Below are positions 1 through 11,800 of a stretch of 64,000 bases of DNA, piece after piece. This DNA is from Euglena gracilis. Its lineage: Eukaryota; Euglenida; Euglenophyceae; Euglenales. Numbering within the stretch: position 1 is the stretch's first letter; each line of letters opens with the position of its first letter. The stretch is taken from assembly GCA_039621445.1 (NCBI GenBank), contig CP154956.1, positions 24,788,743-24,852,742 on the forward strand, read 5' to 3'. The position numbers and the translations under genes are program-made. The notes under the pieces are model-generated. The model saw only the letters and a program-made list of their open reading frames with translations. It had not been told where the DNA came from and did not search any database.

Positions 1-449
1 TCTGAATTTGGGAGTGATGTCGGTGAAAGAAAGAAAATGGATGATTGGAGGGGTTTCTTATATATGGATTAGTGTCCAAGCCCAGGGGTTTCTTATATTG
101 GGGGTTTCTTATTTTTGGGTGTCGGCTGAAAATCGGCCAAAGGGTTTCTTGTATTTGAGGGTTTCTCATGCAAGGAGTTTTTTATATCTGGGGAGGGGGG
201 TTTACCCCGGCAAAGGCGCTTGTGCTTGTCCTCTGTGTGTGGTCAAAGATGCAGTCGGGCCAAAAGTTGACCATTTCTTGGGTCAGTTGGACGCTTAGAG
301 AAATGCACACAAAAACGCAAAAAAAAGTAAAAAAGTGTGCATGGAAAAGGCATAAAGAAGCAGGAAAACACATTGACTTCCCCTGGGTGCAAGGCAAGGT
401 AACACTTCCAAACATGCATATAACCATCAGCACACAAAGGTGACGACAC

Positions 450-755
450 GGTCTGGCCCGCCATGGACCCCAATTCGCATACCGGCCACGGCGCCTCAGC
501 AAGGCTGCTTCCAACCGCCGGCAGCCGTGACGCCACCCGTGGGCCAGCCAGCAACGGACCCACAGGACCCTCCGGGAGGGCCGCGCGTGGGCCTCAGGGG
601 GTTGCCCCGAAGAGTGAGAGCAACCCCCTGGCGGGGTGAGCCAGCGGGTGATGGCGGACAGGGCCGATGGGGCCGCGGGCAGCCCAGCCGGGGCCTGCAG
701 CATTGGCCCAGGCCGGCCCTCCCCCCCTGCACTACACCTGCGGGGCGGTCGCCAT
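450..755 (-). CDS. Unidentified protein, N-terminal exons (runs off left edge)
   Basis: I do not recognise the product. Three exons chain in frame: 755-738 (ATG and six codons), 694-634, and 589 to about 450 (alternative donor at 436), giving about 73 residues, rich in Ala, Pro, Gly and Leu and strongly G+C-biased like the other exons here. The first intron (695-737) is GT-AG, 43 nt. The second (590-633) is 44 nt and fits the euglenid nonconventional pattern: CAG at +4 to +6, CTG at -8 to -6, with CAGGGGGTTGC pairing to GCAACCCCCTG. Removing both joins three segments in one frame. A pyrimidine-rich AG at 766 lies 10 nt before the ATG. A further small exon could be 232-206 (AG before, GTAAAC after). 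The gene follows APC7 on the same strand. The remainder lies outside the window. Confidence 0.5.
590..633 (-). other. 44-nt nonconventional intron
   Basis: The intron starts CGCCAG and ends CTGAGGCC. Its ends contain an exact 11-bp inverted repeat (CAGGGGGTTGC / GCAACCCCCTG) separated by only 14 nt. Overhangs are 3 nt (5') and 5 nt (3'), as described for euglenid nonconventional introns. Its length is not a multiple of three, and removal joins the open frames on either side. Confidence 0.6.
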
Positions 756-778
756 CGCGGAGGGGCTGCGGAGAGAGG
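756..778 (-). promoter_or_regulatory. Putative spliced-leader trans-splice acceptor and short 5' UTR
   Basis: A pyrimidine tract followed by CAG ends at 766, leaving a 10-nt leader before the ATG at 755. Euglenid mRNAs commonly receive a spliced leader at such an AG. No upstream coding exon of this gene is visible, so trans-splicing is the simplest reading, but a cis intron acceptor cannot be excluded. Confidence 0.35.
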
Positions 779-2385
779 CTGGGCTGGCAGGGCAGGGGGG
801 GGGTCCTCCAGGACCAACCAAAAATCCTGTGGCACATTTTTGAGAACAAAATTAACAATCACAAAATTAGCAAGCACCCATCATGGGTTTGAATGATACT
901 CAACACACATGCAACGTATTTTGGGTGAATTTTTTGCCAAAAAAGTATAAAAAATTCTTCTATATATAATATCCCCCCAAAACAATACACCCCCGCGGTT
1001 GGATTCGGCCGACCGATACTTTCCTTTGTATCGTCGATCGGTACACTCTTGGGAACAGGGGTTTTCCAAAAGATCCCTGCGGGGTGGGGGGGTCCCATGA
1101 CCTGGTTGGAAAAAGGTGCAGGCTGGCAAAAAGGTGCTGCCCTGTGGGGGGTCCAGGGGAGGGGTTTGGCCGGCTCGCAGCTGGACCTCAGCTGGGTTGG
1201 TTTTTTCCCCAAACCCATCCCAGGCAAGGGGATGGGGCGTTCCCAACTACGGTGTGAAGCCTCGGACCCCACCTTTGGACAACACATAACACACGATGGC
1301 AACCCCTGCCAACAGCTCCGGGCCAGGCTGCGGAGCCCCCGCCCGGTGGTTTGTTCAAATGGGTTTGCAGCCCGCCCGGCGCAGCCAGGCTGAAGCATAA
1401 GGGAAAAAATAAATAATTTCGGCACAGAGCACCTAAAATTTTTGAAGAAAGGGGTCCAAAATGGCCAAGAATGCTATTTTTTTCAGTTTCTCTTTTTTGC
1501 GGCTTGGCATTCAAAGGGCTCAAAATCTCAAACAGAAATTGGTTCTCATGATACTGGCCTCAACTTTCCACAGCGGGCAGCAGCAGAGTTAGCTGGGGCA
1601 CTGCTCCATGGAGCAGGGGCATGCCAGTGTGCACACACTGTCACCATATTGGGTTGGAAGATGCTTTGGGGCTTGGGGTTGGGAACCACCCACAACGTTT
1701 AGGGCATGCAAAATATTTAATGCCCTTTCTGTGAACAGCAAAAAAAACCTGAATAAAGAGGATGCACAGACCGCAGATCTCTCTAAAGACCCTGGGGTGA
1801 ACCCCAGAGGGGCGGTGCTGGGTTGGGGCAAGAAAATTTGGGTTGCCTAAAATCGGGCTGGCTGTCAAGCCAGCCCCTTCCCCCAAAGAGGGTGGGGGCC
1901 AAAAGAATAAAGCGAGAAAGATGATGCAGCTAAAAACGAGGCACAAAATTGTGTTGCTGGCAGGTTTGATTGCTGGCAAACTTGTGCTTCATGTTGAAAA
2001 CCTGACGTTGGTCGAAGAAAATGTAAATTCCAATTTTTGAACTGTCTGGGAATGTCCAATATGAAAAAATTTGCCTGGGAAAATCAGGGTAAAAAGCAAT
2101 TTCTTTCAAAAATTTGCCAAATCATGCAAATGCAAAATGCAAAATGCACATGGGCAACTTTACAAAAAAATGCGAAATTTCAGGAATTGGAGTATACATA
2201 AAAAAGCAAAATATACACTTCCATCCTTCCTTTGCTGGTAAGCATTGTACACACTGCCGAAGCTACAATTCATGTCTTGCACCAGTGCAATTCCAACACA
2301 AGACGTGCATCGGCGGGGTCAGTTATCCACAAATGGGGAGCACACAATGTGCGCGGGCGTTCGGGCTGGGGGGGATGGGCGCTGC
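779..2385. other. Intergenic spacer between APC7 and the left-edge gene
   Basis: No coding exon was recognised. The spacer is AT-rich with scattered G and C runs, an imperfect inverted repeat around 1008-1042 (two copies of a GATCGGTAC-like word) and a duplicated ATGCAAATGCAAAATGCA word near 2115-2145. Long open frames here lack codon bias or recognisable motifs. Confidence 0.5.
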
Positions 2386-2646
2386 CTAATCAGACACAAG
2401 GTCGTCATCCTCCAGGTCATCGCCATCGTCTTCAGAAGGGTCCAGCCCATTCATCCACTTCTCGGCCCGCTTCAGGCCCGCCACCGCAGCGGGGTTGTTC
2501 GGCGCCACCCAGCAGGGCGAGGGTGTCCCATTTCTGGTCGCACAGGGGGGTGGGGTCACAAGAGAGCAACAGAAAATGAAGGGTCACTGGCCAATTGCAG
2601 GAGATTGATTGAGAGCAACTGAGATTTATTGAGCATGTGTACGTGT

Positions 2647-2743
<97 letters not shown>

Positions 2744-2804
2744 TGTGTGTGTGGGTGGGTGTGTGGGTGGGTGGGTGGGTGGGTGGGTGGGTGGGTGGGT
2801 GGGT

Positions 2805-2853
<49 letters not shown>

Positions 2854-5800
2854 CATGATGCGGTTCCGTGTAAAAGCGGTCGGGTGGATGGGTTATCCCG
2901 GAGAGCGGCGTTGTAGTGGAAGACTGCCTCCCCAAAGTCTTTCCGCTGGAGGTAGATCTCTGCCAATCGTGTGTGGAAGACTTTATGTTCCTGCCTGTGT
3001 GGCTCGTCCTCTTCTAAGGCGGACCATTGCTACACCACAACTTCAATGACGGTTTTTTTAAGGACCCCCCCCCCGGCAGGGGACTGAAATGGGGTTGCTG
3101 TTCGGATCAGGGTAAGGGTTTGGTTTAAAAATAGGCTCGCCCTAACCCTAGCGTTCCCTTAACCCTTAACCCAACCATAACCCTTGCCTGGGAAAAACCA
3201 AAATGGGAAAAACCATCAGAAGGAAACACTTTCAACAATAAATGTTGTGAACAGGTGTAAGGGTTTAGGTTGACGCACCGTCCATTTTTTCAGTTTTTTT
3301 TTAAAGAGGAGGATAGTACAACTTGAGAATATACTGACAAGGTTTGTCAAATGAAGAACCCTGAGAAACTGCATATGAACGCTCAGAAATACTTCATGCC
3401 TTTTGTGTCAGGCGGACGAACCGCACAGGCCGGGGAACGAAGCGCTTCAAGCGGGCTACACCGTCGTTCCAGCGCCCCTCCAGGCAGTCCAGGTCCACCA
3501 TGGGGGCACCCGGCCGCGACGCAGGAACCGGAAGGACCAGTCAGCGATTTACTCAGAGAACCTTGGAGAGGGGGGCTTTTGTCCGCAGGGGAATGCCCAA
3601 GCCCGTCAAGGCTCTTAAAGCCTTTGCGTGGCTCAGCAGGAGGTCGTCTGGAAAGACAGTTGGCACCCACCAAGGGGTCCAGCAACCCAAACCTCCCTCC
3701 TCCATGGTCGCTGTAAAGGTGGTGACTAGATGCTGGCTGAATTTGTCCCAGAAGTCGTAAGAAGTTGTAAAACAGTCAACGTACGTCTTGCAAAGTCCTC
3801 GAGATAAATTTCCTGGATGAGTAAACCCTCCCCCCAAATAATACCCCCCTCCGGGTCCGACTTTGGCGACCAGGTCAATACCCCCCCCCCCCGGTTTCGG
3901 GCCGAAGACCCGGATTTTGACCTGTAAAAAACACAATCTCTGACAACAAATTACGAAAAAAAAATCCATTTTTATGGATCATCTGACCTCCAAAAAATGG
4001 TAAATTTTGAAAGAAAATACAAAAAAAATGACCCCAAAGGGGGGTTTTGGCGTTATTTTGGCTCCTACGGGACTTCGAAAAATTTCGAAAATTTTGGGGT
4101 GCTCTTACCCCCCCCCAAATAATACCCCCCCCCTCGGGCCGGGACTTCGGACGAAAAAATAATACCCCGGGGGGGCTATTATTTGGGGGGGGGGGTATTT
4201 GACATGATTGGGTATGAAATTCAGTAGTACCACATCAGATTCCTGCTTTATTTGGTTTCACCCCATTCATCCACTTCAGCTGCAAACCCAAGCCACTTGG
4301 TGGAGGAGGCACGCAGGGCATACAATTGCTTACCGACCCCCGGGGGGGGGGGAGGGGGGGGGTCACTCCACTTTTTTAAAAACCAGTCAGTCACTCATTT
4401 TCAAAAAACCAGCCAGTCACTACCCCCCCCCCGGGGGGGTCGGCCACTCAGAAAAACGGCCACTTTCCAGTCACTTTAGGCCATTTTAGGCCCAAAAAAA
4501 TTTTCCGGCGCCTTCGGCGCCGGGGTCACTCAAGCCACTTTTGCCCACTCCTGGCCGACCCCCCCCCGGGGGGGGGAGGGGTCCAGGCCAAAAACCAGTC
4601 AGTCACTCTGAAAAAACCAGTCACCCACCCCCCCCGGGGGGGGGGGGGTTGGTCAGTGCTTAAGCAATTGCCTGTCGCAGGGATGAAATGCTTGGCAGAC
4701 AAGACTGGTTGCACAGTCGAGGTGGAGTGAAACAAACTCAACATTCTCTTCCGTGCCCAGCAGGGCAGAACGGGAAGGACCCAAAATGCATGATTTTTGA
4801 TGGAAACCCACATTTTTTTCACAAAAAAAATCTCAAAGATTTCAGGTTAAAAAATGGTTGTTTATAGGAGGGTGAAAAAAACGAAGGTCAAAAAGATTGG
4901 ACCAAATCCTGGTACAGTCAAATTCTACTGGCATTTTTTCTCTTTGAATTTTTTTGATTTTCAATGGCATTTTTTGCTTCAAAAACCTCTCAAAATAAAA
5001 ATTTTGAGAAAATGTTGAAATTTTGGAAGGTGTGAAAAAATGGGGTTTGGGGGGGTTTTGGGGGGGACCTCCAATATGGGTCCCAAAATGGGTCAAAAAA
5101 ACACCCGGCGCGAAGGCGCCCGAAAAAAAAATTTCGGCTCCAAAAATTGGTGCCACCAGAACAACAGGAAGAAGTTGTGGTGGGGGGGGGGGTCGACCCC
5201 CACACCCACCCACCACCCTGGCTGTTTGGCCGATTCCCGTTCTGCCCTGTACCAGCAAAGGCACCAACCCCCTCCATACACACAGACAGATTGGGCTGTT
5301 GGGAGGGTGCCGGCAGCCAGGTGGGGGGACAGCACCGCCTCGAAGCAGTCGGGGCGCAGCGCCAGGGCCTCGTCATACATCCGCCGGGCCTTCGCCAGCT
5401 GCTTGCTGTGGCAGTACACGTTGCCCGCCAGCACCCACGCCTGGGGCTGCGTCGGGTACAGGTCGGTGGCCTCGTTGGCCATCAGCGAGGCCTCCAGTGC
5501 CGAAGCATCCCTCCCGCCAAAGAGGCAGCAAACCCAGTGGCAGGCAGCCACATCCTTGGACAGCTATCACATGATCATCAAATCATCATCGAGAGAAGTG
5601 AGCCTCCATTCAACATACAATTTCTCTTACCAACCACCAGGCCAACCAGTCACCGCTCCAGGATCCAAAAGAAATTGACCAAAAATGTGAGGGAAATGGC
5701 CAAAAAATCTCTGGCGCCTTCGGCGCCACGTCACCTGCGTGGATCCATTCAGCAACCTTTATGACCTTTTGTCGACCCCGCCTGGTGGGAGGGAGCAGGT

Positions 5801-8800
5801 TTGGCCCAAAAACCATTCAGTCGCCTCCCCCCCAGGGGGGGCTGGGGTCGGCCAGTAACCAGGTGATTGAGTGCTGTGGAGTCTGCATGCCACAGAAGCT
5901 CCCCAAAATTTTCATGGAGGCAAGACATTTGAGATTTCTTGCCTCCTCTCACGTCCAGCCTCTCCACAACTGCCAACGTGACCATCATAATTCAGATGTT
6001 GAAGGTGGAATAAATGATAGTTTCTCACGCTGCACAGAAGGGAACTGTTGATGGGCCTGGGGTCAGAGATTTTTTTTAAGTTTCGTTTTTAAGTTTTGGG
6101 GGGGTCCCAGCCGAACCCCCCCCCCCCGGGAAGGGTGGGGGGTCAGTGAGTGGGGACCCCCCCCACTCACCCCAGTGAGGCGGGGTTTTTCTCAATTTTC
6201 AGCGCGAAGCACCGAAAAAAAATTGTACCCAAAATTGACCAGGGGGGGGGGACGTAACATGGACTCTCAAAAAATAGTGACTCAAAAAACCCAAATTGCA
6301 TGTACCCCCCCCCTTTGTCCAACGACCATTTACCTGCAACCTATGACCAGGGGGGGTGGTCGTACGCCCCCCATTACCTGCAACCTGTGACCGGGGGGTG
6401 GTCATTATAAAGGGGGCAAAGGCTCACGCACAGCGAAAAGCGGAAAAAATCATAAAGGAGGTAGCCCAAACACAGCGGCTGCTCCTGAGGGGGTGTCATG
6501 AACGACAGCGCCAGAAGGCTGCTGTGCAAATGCTACACCGAAGGGGTGCGGGGCAGGCACTATTCCGCGGGCACGGTATAGAAACCTTTCTTCCGATGAT
6601 ACAACAATTTCAATTTCAATTTCTTTGGGGGAGCCGTGTTAGGATTACGTGAACTTGATGCTGAATTGCTCGAAACATACGGACGCGCAGGAACGGCCTG
6701 CGCATCCATCGGAGCGATTAGACAAAGCATTCGTTGCTGAGGGGTGGAACATAGCAGAAAAAATCCTGTAGCGGGGGGGGTGGGGGAGGGTTACGGTAGT
6801 GGGATGGACCGTAGGAGGAGGGTCTCGAACCTCCTCGAACCTCCTCGAACGACATTCGAGGAGGTTCGAGACCCTCCTCGAACCTCCTCGAACGACATTC
6901 GAGGAGGTTCGAGACCCTCCTCGAACGTCGTTCGAGGACGTTCGAGGAGGTTCGAGACCCTCCTCGAACGTCGTTCGAGGTCGTTCGAGGAGGTTCGAGA
7001 CCCTCCTCGAACGTCGTTCGAGGACGTTCGAGGAGGTTCGAGACCCTCCTCGAACGTCGTTCGAGGTCGTTCGAGGAGGTTCGAGGTCCCTCCTCGAATG
7101 TCATTCGAGGTCGTTCGAGGACGTTCGAGACCCTCCTCGAATATCGTTCGAGGTCGTTGGAGGACGTTGGGAATATTTTTGAATGAAATTACTTTAGAAT
7201 GACTGCAGTCCTGCGTAAGTTTTCTATCCCTAAACCTGACCCTAACCGTACTCCTTCTAATAACCTCAGAAATTCTCCCGGTATGGGAATTTCTGAAAAA
7301 ATATTTATGAATCAGTGCATTCCTGCGTAAGAAAAAATATGTTTCTTTTACAATGCGTGGAAAATTTCCCCCTACAGGGTACCAGCTACCCCAAAGAGTC
7401 GCCCAACTAGGGTTAATACATATGGGGGGACCCAACGATGAACGGGATGGTTGCAACCATTGGGGATGAATTCTTGACCCTAACCCTATTCCTTCTAATA
7501 ACATCAGAAATTCTCTTGAATGAGTGCATTCCTGCGTAAGCTGGTAAGGACAAATATGTTCCTTTTAAATTCTGCCACTGACGAAGAGCGGGATGGTTGG
7601 CAACCATTCGCGATGAAATCTTAACCCTAACCCTATTCCTTCTAATAACCTCAGAAATTCTCTCAGTACAGGATTATTTTTGAAAAAAAAAGTTGAAGAA
7701 TCAGTGCGTTCTGCAAAAGAAAAAATATGTTTCTTTTACAATGCGTGGAAAATTTCCCCCTACAGGGTACCAGCTACCCCAAAGAGTCGCCCAACTAGGG
7801 TTAATACACATGGGGGGACCCTCGCTCGGCGCCTTCGGCGCCTCGCTCGGGTCCCCCCATGTTTTTAACCCTAGTTGGGCGACTCTTTGGGTTCGCTGTG
7901 CACCCTGTAGGGAAATATAGCAACGATGAGCGGGATGGTTGCAACCATTGGGGATGAATTCTTGACCCTAACCCTATTCCTTCTAATAACCTCAGAAATT
8001 CTCTTGGTATGGGAATATTTTTGAATACAAATACTTTTGAATGAGTGCATTCCTGCGTAAGGAAAAATATGTTCCTTTTAAATTCTGCCAGTGAAAGAAA
8101 AAACAGATGAAACAAAATCATCTCTCTCTCTCTGCCCCTGTCTTTGCTTTCTTCCGGATCGTGCCACGGAAAGACAAAAAAAACAAGCAGAATCAAGAAC
8201 AACGAACCATGGACTTGCAACTTACAAAACAGCTCAACAATATGTTCCTTTTAAACTCTGCCACTGACGAAGAGCGGGATGGTTGGCAACCATTCGCGAT
8301 GAAATCTTAACCCTAACCCTAACCCCCCCCCCCAAATAGTATTGCACTGCCGCACTATTGGACGGCCGCCTCCGGCGGCGGGGGGTGCAGCACTATTTGG
8401 ACCCGCCGCACTATTGGACTGGGTGCCTCTTAGTCCCGGCCTATCACCACAGACACCCTGTTTGCCTGCTCAATGTCCTGCTCTGAGGCTAGTGAGGTCG
8501 TGTGTTTCAACTTCGGACGACTTCCGTGAGTTGTTCGGGTGGGAATTTGCCCCCTTTCCCCTCTCTGCGGGTTACAAAAGCTGCCTGCAGTTGGTTGCAC
8601 CGGCTTCTACGCATTTCACATTGCTATGTTTTGGGGGGGTGCCGCACTATTGGACGGCCGCCTCCGGCGGCGGGGGGTGCCGCACTATTTGGACCCGCAG
8701 CTCTATTGGCCCCGCAGCACTATTAGGGGGGGGGGGTTATTCCTTCTAATAACCTCAGAAATTCTCTCGGTATGGGATTATTTTCGAAAAAAAAACTTGA

Positions 8801-11800
8801 AGAATCAGTGCGTTCTGCAAAAGAAAAGATATGTTTCTTTTACAATGCGTGGAAAATTTCCCCCTACAGGGTACCAGCTACCCCAAAGAGTCGCCCAACT
8901 AGGGTTAAAAACATGGGGGGACCTGAGCGAGGCGCCGAAGGTTCCTATCTTGGTATGGGAATATTTTTGAATACAAATGCTTTTGAATGAGTGCATTCCT
9001 GCGTAAATCGAAAAATCGAAAAATTGCCCGAGTAGGAGCGACGGGGGGGGGGGATTTGAGAAGCTCAAATTACCAACCCAATCACATATCGAGAGGGAAT
9101 AGGTCTCGCCTGCTTGGGTGGTCGTTTCTGAAAAAAAATCCCAAAAACCAAAAAACCAAAAAAAAAGGAACCCACACAAACTTTGTCGAGGACGTTGGTG
9201 TTGAAAGCTGTATGCATGTACGCAGGAGGAGGGTCTCGAACCTCCTCGAATGTCGTTCGAGGACGTTCGAGGAGGTTCGAGGTCCCTCCTCGAATGTCGT
9301 TCGAGGTCGTTCGAGGAGGTTCGAGACCCTCCTCGAATGTCTTCGAGGACATTCGAGGAGGTTCGAGACCCTCCTCGAATGTCGTTCGAGGACGTTCGAG
9401 GAGGTTCGAGACCCTCCTCGAACGTCGTTCGAGGACGTTCGAGGAGGTTCGAGACCCTCCTCGAACGTCGTTCGAGGTCGTTCGAGGAGGTTCGAGACCC
9501 TCCTCGAACGTCGTTCGAGGTCGTTCGAGGAGGTTCGAGACCCTCCTCGAATGTCGTTCGAGGACGTTCGAGGAGGGACCTCGAACGTTTGTATGCCCCC
9601 CCCCCTTCAAAGGGGGGGCTTAAAAACGTTCGAGGAGGTTCGAGCTCGAACGTTCGAGCTTGAACCTCCTCCTACAGTAACCCCCCCGGGGAGGTGGGAA
9701 ATCTACCGCTTGGTGAAACCGTCAAAAAAAAATTTTGTAACCTGCAACCTATGACCAGGGGGGGTGGTCGTACGCCCCCCATTACCTACAACCTGTGACC
9801 GGGGGGGGGGGGTCATTATAAAGGGGTGGTCGTTGAACAAAGGGGGGGGGGGTAAAAACCTTTTGGAGCTCCTGCGCAATGTACATTTTTCCACTGGAGA
9901 GGACTTAAAATTTTTCTGTCTACATCGGAGAAAATTTTCCATTTTCCACAAAAAGAAGCATTTTGACTACCAAAAAAATGAAAAAAATGACAAAAAAATT
10001 GACAAGTCTTCTTGGTCTTGGAGGAAAAATCGGGAAAGAAAAGAAAAGAGAACTTTTTCATGGTCAATAAAATTTTCCAGCAAAAAGAACAAAAAAAATC
10101 GCCAGAAAAAAAACAAAAAAACGCAAAAAAAACCGCAAATTTTTGCCAAAATCGAAAAAACACAAAAAAAACATTTCGCCCCTGAATTGACCCCGACCCC
10201 CCAAGGCACCGGGTGGGTGGGTGGGTGGGTGGGTGGGTCCGGGCCCCCTCTTTCCTGGGTCCAAAAAAAAACCTTTGCCTACGGTTCAGCCCAGGCTTTA
10301 ATATAAGGGCAAATTAAGGAAGGTCTGGACCCCCCCCCCCTCCAGTAAAGGAGGGGGGAACCCCCCCCCACCGAAACAGTGGCGCAGTCTGGGTGACCAA
10401 TTTTCGGCCCGGCGCTTTGCGCCAGGCAGAAAAAAATTGACCACCCAGAAACGGTCAAAAGGTCCATTCTGGGCACTTTTTTGGAAAAAATTTTGGCGTG
10501 AAGCACCGGAAGGAAAAACTGGTCCTTTTGGGGGGTCCCGGATGGCCCCCCCGGGGTCGGTCCGGACCCCCTTGGCAGGGGGGGGGGGGGACACCCCAAC
10601 CTAAACCCCGTGGACAGTCCTTATATCGAACCCTGGTTCAGCCAGCTTGGTCAGTTGGACCTGCTCAATCATGCGTCTGCAGCTTTCTTCGGATGCATTG
10701 GGAGAGATGCTGCCGGCTGTTGGTTCTGCAGGTAGGACTCCACCAGGCCCTGATACACCACCAGATCCCAAATCCTGCCCTCCTTGGCAGAGGGGCCAGG
10801 AGCCCCATAAACCTTCCACTTCTGAGGTAAAAAAAAAAATGGGGAGGTCAGTCACCACTGGGGAGTGGAGGACCACCGCTGAAGACTGGCAGCCATTCCA
10901 TTCTTTAGCACCAGGGTTTGGGACAGCCCTGTGCCGTGGGGGCAAGGGGGGCCGGGGCCGCGGGACAGCTGGTACGCCTTGCGGTAGCTCTTCACCGCCA
11001 GCCCCACCTTCTGGTCTGCATTGAGCAGCTGCCCTCTGGGGCGGCTGTTCGACCAAGTCCCCACCGATGAGAGCGAATGCGAAAGGGATCTCAGTCGTCT
11101 TCCATCCACGTGGACGGCGCAAACCTCACACCCACGCTCAGGTGCCGAACACATTTGAATGATGATGAGCTGCGAAGCAACCATGTGGCACACTGGGCAA
11201 GCAAGTTGCCGATGGTCGACGGAAGGTGTCCCCATTCTCACCAATCAAAACCTGGCAAAAGTTGCCGAGTTACACACCCAGAAACCCAGCTGCCGCGTCT
11301 GGCTCAGCTGGAACTGTGTCCCAGAATCGCCCCAGGTTGGCCCTTCAGCAGGTGGGCCCGGACATGGTGCGGGTTGGCGTCGATGGCCTTGTCCACGAAG
11401 GAATGGGCCGCCGAAGCGCCCCCCCTCTTAGGTGCTCAGAGAACCGGCCACCCACCCAACCAAAACCAAGGCAGTGTGATACAGAGTCTACCCGGCAACA
11501 AGAGCAGGCAAGCGGGTCGGTCAATTGGGGGCAAACGCAATGCCATACCGCTGCCAGTGTCACAGATGGCTGCCTCCAGGACCGGTTCCTGTTGGTTCCT
11601 TCAGCCGGCAGTTCTCCTTTGCCCTGGCAGGGTTTGAGGCGGTGCACGGGACGCCCCGCCGCCCGGGCTGACGCCAGGGGCGGCGCCGCCGTCTCGCGCC
11701 GGCCCTTGCGGTCCGACAGGAGGGCGAGGGTCACCCACGCCTCCGCCGTCTGGGGGTTTGTCACGAGCAGTGCATGGGCGAGCTGGTTCAGCTCCCGCAG

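Larger units (their letters stand above)
7240..9010. repeat. Scattered copies of a telomere-word-headed repeat
   Basis: At least six partial copies of a roughly 200-bp sequence beginning CCCTAACCCTATTCCTTCT and containing ATGAGTGCATTCCTGCGTAA and the word CCCAACTAGGGTTAA. Copies start near 7245, 7490, 7625, 7965, 8290 and 8738. They differ mostly by internal deletions. Confidence 0.7.
5498..10710 (-). other. APC7 intron 11, 5.2 kb, nonconventional ends
   Basis: CGGCA occurs at both junctions. The sequence after the 5' junction, GCATCTCTCCC, pairs with GGGAGGGATGC before the 3' junction at 10 of 11 positions. The in-frame join gives Gln-Gln-Pro-Ala-Leu-Glu. The intron contains the 43-bp satellite arrays, the foldback at 7.8 kb and a hAT-like insertion. 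Confidence 0.6.

Noticed and set aside
2432-3049. Thr/His-, Cys/Val- and Gly/Trp-rich open frames
   Set aside because: Translation of the (GT)n/(GGGT)n microsatellite; the real coding pieces on either side are short APC7 exons in other frames.
6718-9754. Long Arg/Glu/Ser-rich open frames on both strands
   Set aside because: They arise from the 43-bp self-complementary repeat, occur in several frames and have no unique sequence.
9764-10306. Lys-rich 180-codon plus-strand frame
   Set aside because: Low-complexity A-run translation inside an APC7 intron. No domain is visible.
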